Below the pieces are notes generated by a model. It had not been told where the DNA came from. It was given only the letters and a program-made list of their open reading frames with translations, and made no database searches. Below, in pieces: positions 44,799 through 54,806 of a stretch of 64,000 bases of DNA. The DNA lies in the NCBI GenBank assembly GCA_021399445.1, contig JAJTUQ010000001.1, positions 62,001 through 126,000 on the forward strand, in the 5' to 3' direction. The position numbers and the translations under genes were made by a program. The stretch comes from Xylogone sp. PMI_703. Lineage: Eukaryota > Ascomycota > Leotiomycetes. Positions within the stretch are counted from its first letter, which is position 1, and each line of letters starts with the position of its first letter.

Positions 44799-45734
44799 AA
44801 GACCTCGGTTTTGGAAGTACGTAGCCTGGGAAACTTTTGTTTCAAACATATTGCATACTACATCTCATAGACGGGCACAAATATACCTGAGCATTTCTCG
44901 TGCATCCACATCTGTTGAGTATGTGACTTATATTTAATCGTGGCATCGATGACTTTACAGCCGCTGGGAAAATACAGCCAGTTTGAAGAGGATTTCCTCT
45001 GGTTCATATGATTATCTGCTTGGCGGAGCCAAGGGCTGTATTGCACTAACTTGAATTCCGAAGCATATGCTTTCTCGAGCACCTTGTGTCGTGGAGAAGT
45101 AATCCTGGTAGCCCAATATCAGGAGATGAATAATTGGGTACTTTAACATGGCCACTCTCCTTTGCCTCAAGCCGTGCCCAACTCCCGATAACAGAGCTGT
45201 CGCACAATGTTAACACCTGTTTTACCCAAAATAGCCGTTGAGCCCTCGGCAACAGATAGAGATTCTCGGGTGCAGATACTAGAGCCCTGGATGCGTCGTC
45301 GGCAGCAGACAAGACGCTCGGCTACAGATAGGGGTAAGCAGAGTCTGCAGGTCCCATCGTTGTGGCTCTTCCGCCCCGCAGCAGGACCCTTAGCAACCGG
45401 CAAGATGAGGAGAAGCACGCTGTCAGATTTGGCATCCTCACTGGCCTGTTGTTGGAGGCAAGTAAGCTACGAATTCCAATGCCAAGTCTAACCACGAACC
45501 ATCTGTCTCGCAGTTTTGGACCGCCAGCTCCACAATCAAGCCGTCCAAGCGTTTTATCTTCAGATATCGAACCGCCTGGGGTAACCACTATAAAGAATAG
45601 ATAATGAACCTCTACCATGGTAGGCCTGCAAGAATCTGAGCAACAATCGCCTGTCTCATATTGTATTGCCCCTCTTGATTGACCGTATTCTCAATCCACA
45701 CAAGATTTTATCTAGGGTATTTACTTTACAAGCA
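44799..45734. other. intergenic region / promoter of the sugar transporter
   Basis: Several overlapping short frames on both strands with no family resemblance; no gene called. Confidence 0.5.
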
Positions 45735-47591
45735 ATGGGTCCCCCAGTCGTTTCGGATGCTGCTGCACCAGCCACTCAGACCACAGAGGTCTCGCGGCTC
45801 GCCGATGCCATAGATGGCTCAGCTCAAGAGCATGAATTGGGCTTCTTCGAAGCACTCAGACTCTACCCTAAGGGTGTTTTCTGGAGCATCGTCATGTCGA
45901 CGGCAGTCATCATGGAAGGTTACGACACCAAACTAATCGGTACACTGTTCGCCCAACCCGCCTTCCAAAAGGCTTACGGGCAACATGTTACCGGTGATTC
46001 GTATCAAATCTCTGCACCATGGCAAGCTGGTTTGAGCAATGGCTCAGCAGCTGGCCAGCTCTTAGGTCTTCTCATGGCCGGATATCTTAGCGAACGGTTT
46101 GGATTCCGCAAGACGATGATGATTGGCTTGACCATCATCATTGGCTTTATCTTCATAACTTTCTTTGCTCCTAGTCTTACTGTTCTCGAGGTGGGCCAGA
46201 CTCTGTTTGGTAGATCTTCCCGTTGTGCTTTCTCTGACTAGATGCCTGGTCTCTAACGTATGTATTCAGGAATTCCGCTCGGACTGTTCCAAACGACGCC
46301 AGTGATCTATGCTCTTGAGATCTCACCCCTTTGCTTACGTGCCTATCTTACAAACTATGTGAACTTTTGCTGGGTATGTTGGCTAGTTGTCTCATAAAGT
46401 AGCTGGTTGTGATATAAACTGACCAACTTGAAGGCATTCGGTCAGATCATTGCCACGGGTATTCTACGTGGTGTTTTGAACATGGATAATGAATGGGCCT
46501 ATCGAATTCCTTTCGCAATCCAGTATGTTTAATATCCACTATTGACTTTAGGAACATAATATGCCAACAAAAAAATGCAATGTAGGTGGTTCTGGCCTGT
46601 TATCCTGATCCCGCTGATCTATTTTGCACCCGAATCGCCGTGGTGGCTCGTTCGTAGGGGCCGAACGCAAGAAGCACGAGAGGTGTTGAAACGCCTTACA
46701 TCTTCTAGAAACATCAATTTTGATATGGAGAAGAACATTGCTCTGATGGTGGTCACCACTGAGCATGAGCGCACAATTAATGCGGAAACATCGTATTGGG
46801 CCTGTTTTGAAGGGACCAATCTCCGTAGGACAATCATTGTCGTTGGCATCTACTGCATTCAAACTCTTAACGGAAATCCTCTTCGAGGGTACTCTACCTA
46901 TTTTCTCGAACAGGCTGGTTTACCTACTACTGAGGCCTTCAATATGACAATCGTTGGCTTCGCTGTAGCTATAGTGGGCGGGTTCTTCTCGGTAAGAACA
47001 ACACCATACTTCTCCATATCATATCCCAAACTTGTAATTGATCTAATTGTATATTAGTGGGTCTTATTGCCGTTTTTTGGCCGACGGACGATCTATGTAT
47101 GGAGTCTCGTCCTGATGTTTATTATCATGGTTCTGGTCGGTGCACTTGGCGTCCCGCAAGCTAAATCTCCAACACCTTTCTACGCATGGGGAATCGGGTC
47201 CTTGCTCATCATTTCCTCCTTTCTCTACAACTGCTCCATCGGCCCCTTGACAAACACACTTTGTTCCGAGATCCCATCTGCGCTCCTTCGGAGCAAGTCA
47301 ATTGTTTTAGCTCGTTGGTCGTACGCTGTCACAACGATTGTGGCTGGTGTCCTTACTCCTTACCAACTGAATCCTACTGCCTGGAATTGGTCCGCAAAAA
47401 CTGGCTTTTTCTGGACTGGTGGTTGCTTGATCTCCATCGCATTCGCCTACTTTTACGTTCCTGAGCCGAAGGACCGCACTACGGCGGAGCTGGATGTATT
47501 GTTTGAAAGAAAGACTCCAGCACGCCATTTCTCTAAGACCCAGGTTGATATTACAGAGGTTATTTATGGCAATGTAGAAAAGAAGGTCTAA
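45735..47591 (+). CDS. MFS sugar transporter, maltose/alpha-glucoside type
   Basis: Exons 45735-46209, 46270-46373, 46434-46522, 46586-46991 and 47058-47591 give 535 aa. Long hydrophobic segments give about 12 membrane helices. Signature motifs: GYDTKLIGTLFAQPAFQ after helix 1, the loop GYLSERFGFRKTM, PLGLFQTTPVIYALEISP after intron 1, and PESPWWLVRRGR after helix 6. These match fungal alpha-glucoside:proton symporters (MAL61-like). Joins restore LFGIPLGLFQ, NFCWAFGQIIATG and FAIQWFWPVIL. Neighbours on the right are a Zn2Cys6 regulator, an IMPase-like protein and a GH71 alpha-1,3-glucanase. Confidence 0.92.
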
Positions 47592-47906
47592 GTTAGCAAT
47601 ATCGAGAGAGGGCTTGTTGTCGTAGCACTCCTTAAGACCCCAACAATTGATGTTATGTATAGTCAGACCAGATATAATGTGTATCTTCCTTTGAGGATTA
47701 TGTAGGAATTCAACACGATTTACATGCTCCTTAGCTACCTTAGCTATACTCATCATCATTCTATAGTCTCTGAACATAAAACAGCGACTTGATGGAAATT
47801 GTGAAACATTCGGCTTGATCTTTACATACTGCCAGTCCCATTACTTCATAGCGACCAGTCTGAATGGTGTAGAGGTATATGAAGAACCTAGGGACTAGTG
47901 TATTAC
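47592..47906. other. intergenic region between convergent genes
   Basis: Nothing recognised between the transporter stop and the regulator stop. Confidence 0.5.
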
Positions 47907-49667
47907 CTACATGAAAGGAGGCGGCACTCCGAAATACCAAATACAGAAGTATTTTGAAGTGACACGCCTTTCCTTTCGCAGCTGTGCATCCGACAGTGCT
48001 TTGCCAAAAGCAGCGAAGAAATCACTCCGACAAATAGGATTCCTGATCCGCTGAAGTCTTTCAACAGCCCACTGGTTCTCCTCCCGATCCATACACTCTA
48101 TAGAGTACTGAAACAGTGGTCGAAGATACCCTGGATTGAGTTTGCCACCTTCATAGACATTGTAATCTCCATCAACAATTTCCCGGATTCGGCGCATTGC
48201 TTCCTTCGAGTCAGCAGATTCAGACACTGGATCACCTAACACGCGGTCCATTTCCACAAACTCGGCGTGAAATGCTGCCGTGCAGATGCCAACGAGGGAT
48301 ATAATGGGGTTTGCGATTGGAGGGGCTAAATGAGAGCGAAGATCTTCAGGTGTCTGGCGCTGAGTAGCGGAGCGGCCATCCCACAGATTGCGGAGCCGAG
48401 ACTTGACCTGTGATATTTTCTGAACTACTTCTTCCTGATCCACACCCGTGGCGCGTGAACGGTGGTAGTGTGTTAGCTTCGCGATTTCACCAGAAATCAT
48501 TTGGAGCTGGAAGTAGAATTCGAAGATCGGAGTGCCGAGCATCTGATATAAATCCGCGGATGCATCCCGAGGATGGTTGGATGGCTGTTTGAGATTTGGT
48601 ATCGCTGTGTTACAGCTAGGTAGAAGATCATAAATGCTCTCTGAAATGAGACCCATGCCTCCTCCACGTATTGTAATCATATGAAGTAATCTGAACCACA
48701 CCATGAGCCTTGAATGTAACTCTGAGCGGGATTCATAGTGTACCCAAGTTGACAACCTCTTTAAAAACACATCACTTGGTTCTCTGAGAATAGGAACCGC
48801 CTCGTAGTGAATGAACTCAAACAGACATAGTAGAAATGCAGCCACTAAAGTCGCCCCAAAATCGTGAGTCGTATCACTCAATGACTTCTCGTACGCACTC
48901 TTTGAAGCGTAGTAGAGGGACAGTGCTTTACACAAAGGCAACCCATACAACTGCCCTTTAAACAGCGCTGACAGTGCTATGATGGCTGATGCAACGGCGG
49001 CATTAGACATCCCAAGTTCGGCCACTTCGAATTTCATTTGCCGCCAATTAACGCCATCGTAAGACGTAATGACAGGGAAGTCCACGCCCTCAATGAAGAA
49101 TGAAAACCACTGCTGTAAAGGGACCTCGCGTGCTGTCAGTATGTCCATTGTAGTGGTCAACTTAATATCCCGGGATATCAAGGTCGAAGGCGAAGTAGTC
49201 TCAAACTCAGCATCGTCGCCGGCGATGGACATTCCATTCTGACGTCGCAGGACATTTTCCAGACGTACAGTAACATCTACGATTGCGGGATCTGGAGACA
49301 GGAATGAATCCTGTACAGCTAACCAGGGAGTATCAAGAGTATCATCAAGCACAGCAGTCTCCGAGATAACAGAATTCTCTTGATCAAATACCGCTGGACT
49401 CGGGTAGGTGTCGGAGATTGATCCGGTTCCTCTTGATCCATGGACAGACTCGCTCGGTGAAGATTCTTCTGGACTTGTCACAATAGTAGAAGATTGCTGG
49501 GTTTTCTTTGGTTTGTAGACACATGACCGCTTCACTCTTATACAGTTATTGCAGACTGGTCGCATTTCGTCACATTTGACCTTCCTGGAGCGACAGGTGA
49601 GGCAACCACTCCTGACTCGGCCCCGGTAGCCATTCTGGGGTACTCTGGGGACCCTAGATTCTTGCAT
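47907..49667 (-). CDS. Zn2Cys6 transcription factor
   Basis: Single exon, 586 aa from the ATG at 49665-49667; the frame extends 17 codons further but only to a GTG. The zinc cluster lies at about residues 22-49: GCLTCRSRKVKCDE, then VCNNCIRVKRSCVY (C-x2-C-x6-C-x6-C-x2-C-x6-C). A Ser/Thr-rich linker follows to about 120, then the fungal-specific (Fungal_trans_2-like) helical domain containing AELGMSNAAVASAIIALSAL. A nuclear regulator by family. It lies tail-to-tail with the sugar transporter and head-to-head with the IMPase-like gene, so local control of these is plausible. Confidence 0.92.
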   Translation of the reverse strand: MQESRVPRVPQNGYRGRVRSGCLTCRSRKVKCDEMRPVCNNCIRVKRSCVYKPKKTQQSSTIVTSPEESSPSESVHGSRGTGSISDTYPSPAVFDQENSVISETAVLDDTLDTPWLAVQDSFLSPDPAIVDVTVRLENVLRRQNGMSIAGDDAEFETTSPSTLISRDIKLTTTMDILTAREVPLQQWFSFFIEGVDFPVITSYDGVNWRQMKFEVAELGMSNAAVASAIIALSALFKGQLYGLPLCKALSLYYASKSAYEKSLSDTTHDFGATLVAAFLLCLFEFIHYEAVPILREPSDVFLKRLSTWVHYESRSELHSRLMVWFRLLHMITIRGGGMGLISESIYDLLPSCNTAIPNLKQPSNHPRDASADLYQMLGTPIFEFYFQLQMISGEIAKLTHYHRSRATGVDQEEVVQKISQVKSRLRNLWDGRSATQRQTPEDLRSHLAPPIANPIISLVGICTAAFHAEFVEMDRVLGDPVSESADSKEAMRRIREIVDGDYNVYEGGKLNPGYLRPLFQYSIECMDREENQWAVERLQRIRNPICRSDFFAAFGKALSDAQLRKERRVTSKYFCIWYFGVPPPFM

Positions 49668-50040
49668 TGCTGTTGTCTGCTGTGGAGCTCCACTCGCAAA
49701 CTTGGGTAATACAGTCACGTAAATTTGTGATCATACTGAGCCTCATTACTTGCAGCTTACGTTCGGTTCATCGGGAGGTTGAACTCTGCAGGTAGAGATA
49801 ACCTCACCTCTTATCTCTTACCGAGCTTATCTTTTGCCGACGCATCTACAGCACGCCGTCACGAATGTCTTCCGGTATACCCACCGAAGCATCTCAAACT
49901 ATTGAGCATCCTTTTCCCTGAATCGATCGTTACTGGGTAAAAATGAATAATAAGAAGAGTTAGGAACTCCCAATTGGAAATCTTTCCTTTTCCTGTGTCC
50001 AGGTCCGGCGAATAGCAGGCCATCCATATCTACTCTCAAA
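49668..50040. promoter_or_regulatory. divergent promoter between Zn2Cys6 regulator and IMPase-like gene
   Basis: 373 bp between divergent starts, holding the shared GATA-pair element at 49812-49842. Confidence 0.6.
49812..49842. promoter_or_regulatory. GATA-pair element shared with 43812-43843
   Basis: TTATCTCTTACCGAG then CTTATCTTTTGCCGAC, about 229 bp upstream of the IMPase-like start and 145 bp upstream of the regulator start. Both TTATCT words are inverted AreA-type GATA sites. Confidence 0.5.
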
Positions 50041-51002
50041 ATGACAACTTTTGACCTTCAAGCCATTTGCACCAATCTCACAGACATTGCGAAAGACGCA
50101 GGAAATATCATTCTCTCTACTCAGCCAAGCTCACTGATAATCACCTCCAAGAAGAACAGTCCGTATGTTCCTATCTCTCTTCTCCCCTCTGCAGAACACT
50201 AAGAGAGATGAAAACAGCCGCAGATATTGTAACGCAAACGGACCAGGCCGTTGAGAATTTTATATGTGAACGTTTAGCCAAACAGTATCCTATATTCTCA
50301 TTCCTCGGCGAGGAGACCTACAAAAGCGGCATCTCTATCACCGACCACCCGACGTTCATAGTGGACCCAATAGACGGGACCTCGAATTTCATCCATGCAT
50401 TTCCAGAGGTATGCATTTCAATCGGCCTTGTCATCAACAAGAAACCAGTAGTCGGTGTGGTATACAACCCCTTTCGACAGGAACTATGGAGTGCAGCAAG
50501 GGGCCATGGCGCCTTCCTCCGAGGACTTGGTGGCGAGATGCAAAAGCTCCCAATTGTCTCAGCCCCGCTGCGTGGCTTGGGACCTGCATGCATTGGCATC
50601 GAGTGGGGAAGTGACAGAGAGGGTCCTAACTTCGAACTCAATCTAAAGGTCTTCACAGCCTTGGCTCGAACTGCCGCGACGGGAGGACAGTTTGTGAATT
50701 CATTACGATGCACTGGATCTGCTGCTCTCGCCATCTGCAGGGTTGCAGCGGGACAGCAAGATGCTTTTTGGGAATGTGGATGCTGGGCATGGGATGTTTC
50801 TGCGGCTTGGTGCATTTTGATTGAAGCTGGAGGGGTTATGGTGGATGGCCATCCTGGAGAATGGAAGCCTCCTATTGATAACCGTCGATACCTCGCTGTG
50901 AGGCCTGCGATGAGGGGACAAAGAGAGTTTGTGGAAGAGTTTTGGTCCGTGATTGGGGATGATAGAACTACCTATGGGCCTCCATGTTTAATAAGTCCTT
51001 AG
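50041..51002 (+). CDS. inositol-monophosphatase-family protein (QutG-like)
   Basis: About 300 aa. Motifs seen: FLGEETY (metal-binding Glu pair), DPIDGTSNFIH (metal-binding Asp motif) and CGCWAWDVSAAWCILIEAGG (third metal Asp and motif 2); together these are diagnostic for the Li-sensitive phosphatase family. Fungal relatives include QutG of the quinate cluster and myo-inositol-1-phosphatase. The intron is awkward. 50159-50217 (59 nt, donor GTCCGT) restores KKNTADIVTQTDQ, while the stronger donor GTATGT at 50163 pairs in frame only with an acceptor at 50194 (32 nt, very short, adds about 8 residues). Either way the catalytic part is intact. Confidence 0.85.
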
Positions 51003-51176
51003 CACTTCCTCAGAAGGTTATGATTTCACTAAAAAATACGAGCTTAGGCCGAATATCTATACTATTTTAGGTAGAATAGATTAGAACCTCATAAGACTTG
51101 AAAGCAAGATATTTACACTAAGATAGATATTTCCTTATTTTGCTATTTACATGTTGTCCGATCTATACATTCAAGC

Positions 51177-52520
51177 TTAGAAGCTTCCAACCCAAGCATT
51201 GTAGTCGGTGCATCCATTGGGGAGCGTGGTGGTGGCAGTGATTGCCTTGCCAGTGTTGCTGTTAACAGTAACACCGTTTCTCACGACGCTGAATCTGGGA
51301 ACACCAGTCTGGCCAGCGAATGGCTGGCTCCAGTGGTTGATACCTGCAACACCGTTGTAGGTCCTGACTGGGTTGCTGCCAATCTGCACAGTAACTTGTG
51401 CGGGGGACATCAACAAGGCGCTGAAGAAGATGGCATCTTCTTCAATCGCGTTAGGAGAAACCTCAGTCTGGCCTTGGTCGGCGTTGTTACCAACAACTCC
51501 ACAAGTGGAGCCACCCGCGGTGGGTGCGGTGTGGTACCAGTATTGCATTTGGTCTCTGGAGATGTCGAAGTGGTCTCCCTTGTAGGTGGCGATGTAGTAG
51601 GGGAGGAAGTCTCTCCAGGCCTCATGGGGGTTGGGGTCGACATAAACGGCGGAGCCAGCAGGAATCTCGGAGTCGGTATAGATTGGTCCAATGTAGTGAG
51701 CCTCACCATAGTCGTTCCAGGTGACAATTCTGCTCATCTGTTAGCGTAGTTATGGACGAAGCGAAAAGAGATCCTCATACTCTACGAAGTCAGGGTTGAC
51801 ATCCAAGGTCTGCTGCCATCTGTCGTGCCACAAGTCATCACCTCTCCATACCCAGTCCTTTCCGCCAGATGCGCTGTGGAAGAACCAAGGAGAGACACCC
51901 ATCATGTAGGTCTTGCCTGGGGTAGCTGCTTGCCATGCCTTGTCGCTGGCGTCAGTCTCGTTGACAGCTCCGTTCGGCCACATGTCCCAGCTGAAGAAGC
52001 CCTGGATGTTGTTCAAGTGAGGACCGATTCCTCCTGGGCCGAGGCTAGTCCAGACAGGCACGAAGTATACATTTCCTACGGCATTACGGATTGCTCCTCC
52101 TGGAGCCCAATCATCGATGTTTCCGGTACCCTCGAAAGTCGAAGCGAAAGGCGCGCCGTTGAAGTTGAAGTACGCTGGCGAGCTCTTGTATTGGTTGAGC
52201 AATGAGGCAACGTTGCTGGCGGGCCATGGCTGACCACCTCCGAGGTAGTCGAAGGAGATGAAAAGCTTGAACTCAGAGCCTAGCGCCTCAGCAGCAGCGA
52301 AGGCATTGGCAATCTGAGTTGGGACATTTCCATCGGGAAAGCCTCCATTCAAAGCAAAGGCGTCGATACCAGCGTTCTTTGCGAGCGTGATATCGTTCTC
52401 CCAGGTTGATTGAGTGTGTGCCGCGGTGTCACCAACGACAACGTGTGCGAAGACGAATTTGGCGTCAGCATACTGCGCCAGGAGCGCCAGAGCAGCGAGA
52501 GCGATTTTGCGAAAAGCCAT
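51177..52520 (-). CDS. secreted GH71 alpha-1,3-glucanase (mutanase)
   Basis: Exons (minus strand) 51781-52520 and 51177-51729 give 430 aa. The signal peptide is MAFRKIALAALALLAQYADA. GH71 motifs: KFVFAHVVVGDTA at the mature start, GIDAFALNGG, LFISFDYLGGG, YFVPVWTSLGPGG, MMGVSPWFFH and VEIVTWNDYGEAHYIGP across the intron (catalytic region). The enzyme cuts alpha-1,3-glucan of fungal walls or polymer substrates outside the cell. The C-terminal about 100 residues form the usual second domain. It is next to the IMPase-like gene, tail to tail (175 bp). Confidence 0.94.
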
Positions 52521-54229
52521 TCTGCTGAACCAATGCAGAATTGGAAGATAAGGCTGGGAAGAAAAAGAAGATCCTTCTCTTCGAGGGCGAGACAGCTCAC
52601 TTAAATATACTTTTTTTTGGCGGAGCCACGCCGGTTTACATGCAACCTACCAGCCACCTGCCAGGGCTGTCAGGGCACGTACTGTGTACAGGCGCCATCC
52701 AGATTAGAATAGCATCCACAGCCCATTAACAACCAGTACGGTAGCACCGTGGCGCGCGTGCCAAACCCCAAGTGCTGCATGGAGAGTCTCCGTGGTATAC
52801 GTACAAGGTGAGGGGATCAGGAGCGGGAGCGGGAGGAAAGTGACGAGTCGTCTCATGTCTGGTATAAGCAACGCGTGCTAGGGCTATTGAAGGATCCAGG
52901 ATCCGCGGAGCGTCCGCCTCAATTGGCCGTTGTTAAGGTTTGTAGAACTACTTCGAATTGCTCTTGCAGTGTAAAGTGGAGCACTGTTTAAATTCTGCCA
53001 CTCAAAGCACCGTTTCTGGAGCGGACGAGCTGGTTACTGTAACCTGCTGTTACTTGGTACGGCTAGGATGTTTGTTTCCTTCCACACCCGCTCATGCCTT
53101 CGTATTTAGGCCCTTGCTAGCATCCTGTACTTCGCCCTCTTGTTGCTAATCATTCCCAGCTGTGTAGAACACCATGTCAGAAAGTAACACAAGCTTTCGC
53201 ATGATACAATAAACTACTCCCCCAAACCTGGCGATTTATACAGCGTGAAACACAGCGAAAGGTGTAAGGCTGGATGTTAAGCAGAATCATGTTACCAAGT
53301 TGCTGCACCAGTGCTGTAATCACGCTTACCGTGGAATGGAGAAGTCCTGGCTGCTCGCTCTCTCTCTGGAGGGTAAGATATGCAGCAGCAGACTACCGTC
53401 AGTTCCCTCTCCTGTAAGATCTACTGTAATGCTTCGTTGTTCATAATTCCTGATATCTCATACTGCTCTGGACATTGTGCTCAACACCGTGCCGTACTTC
53501 GCGGTGATGGCTCTATGGTAAGGCCGATGTTGCGGATGGTACTTGGACAGCAGGACCGCCCTGATCCTTGCCTCAAACAATTACCTACCTGGACACGGTC
53601 CCTCGTACAGATCCGGATGTGGGTATGATCCCTAATCGTTTTATTTGGTTTACTTATTTGCACGTATCAGCGTGCGCAATTCAGCTTTTTACGCGTCTTA
53701 TGTCAGACCCAAAGGTGTGGATTACAGCATCAGGTCTTCGCCAGCGCATCCGCAAGTATACGAAAGCACACCCAGAGTGCGAGGGTTAAATAATAATAAC
53801 TTATAAGCATTTACGAGCGGATCCAATGACGATCTGTACTGTTACCGTATTACGGTCATAATATCGTATATTCTTACGCTTGACGGTAATAATAAGTCGG
53901 TCCTTCGTAGAATTTGTGCAGCCCCTAATTAGCAAGAGTGCTTCCGGCTGGGCCAAAACGACTGCAGCATTCCGTGGAGCTGCGGCTTCCTCCAGAGCGT
54001 GACAAATGGAGTACAGCGCCGTATAAAAAGAATCAACCAACTTCCCATCTAGGAATCCGAAGAACTTTAATAGTCTCTCGATGGTGGATGACTTGGTCAG
54101 ACGAAGAACAGAGACGCGTCAACAAGCCCCAGACTCAATTTCTCAGCGAGTCGGCGTGGAGGCTCTAGACTCGGTTACCTGGTCAGGCACTAACGTATAC
54201 AAGTAGATTATTAATAGTTATGCATCAGT
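52521..54229. other. long gene-poor region upstream of the glucanase
   Basis: Promoter of the GH71 gene at the left. The rest has only short frames. Near 53700-53790 the plus strand reads a basic peptide VWITASGLRQRIRKYTKAHP and near 53940-54170 another basic stretch; I recognise neither and they may be transposon debris. Confidence 0.45.
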
Positions 54230-54658
54230 TATATAGGCCTGAGTTAAAGGCACTCCACGAGTTGGCCTTGGGGGCACTCCGACCCTACAACTACGGTATC
54301 GGAAGTGAATAGTAACACTGAGCCAATGAACTCGAAGGTATTTTCACGAAATAAGCACAATTTGCATAATTTCAAAGTCGCACAAGAAATGTTCATTTCA
54401 ATACTCAGTAATTTATTAGTCAGTGTTCAATAGGCCCTACAGGCTTCTGATCTCTAGGGCTAAAGCCAACGGTCCGTGGGTCGTTGGCAGCCTGTAACTG
54501 TCACGCGACGCAATCTTATTATAAGCTGTTACGCATTTAGTATGCTTTATTGCAATGCATTTCAGCCATACGTTTACAGCAGTTGGTGGTTATAATGTTA
54601 ACATCGCTTCCGATACTAGTAGTTGTGGGCCGGAGTGCCTTTAACTCAGGCCTATATA
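54230..54658. mobile_element. MITE with about 50-bp imperfect inverted repeats
   Basis: Left end 54230 onward reads TATATAGGCCTGAGTTAAAG then GCACTCC, and later CAACTACGGTATCGGAAG. The right end (54605-54658) is its reverse complement, with a 29-nt insertion in the left copy where a GCACTCC word is duplicated. The TA at each end is compatible with a Tc1/mariner-type TA target. The interior holds a GCCAAC...GTTGGC hairpin (54465-54488) related to those at 15275 and 11023. No coding sequence. Confidence 0.75.
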
Positions 54659-54806
54659 GATGTATATCAGAATTCAAAGGTGATAGCCTAATTACACTAG
54701 ATGGCAGGATACGGAAATATAAAATACAATTAAGAAATTAACCATTAACCATTAACCATTATCGTTCACCCGTCATCATGATACTCATCCTGAAACTCAT
54801 TAAAAC

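Noticed and set aside
44799..45734. Several 80-100-codon overlapping frames before the sugar transporter
   Set aside because: They overlap on both strands and show no recognisable protein family.
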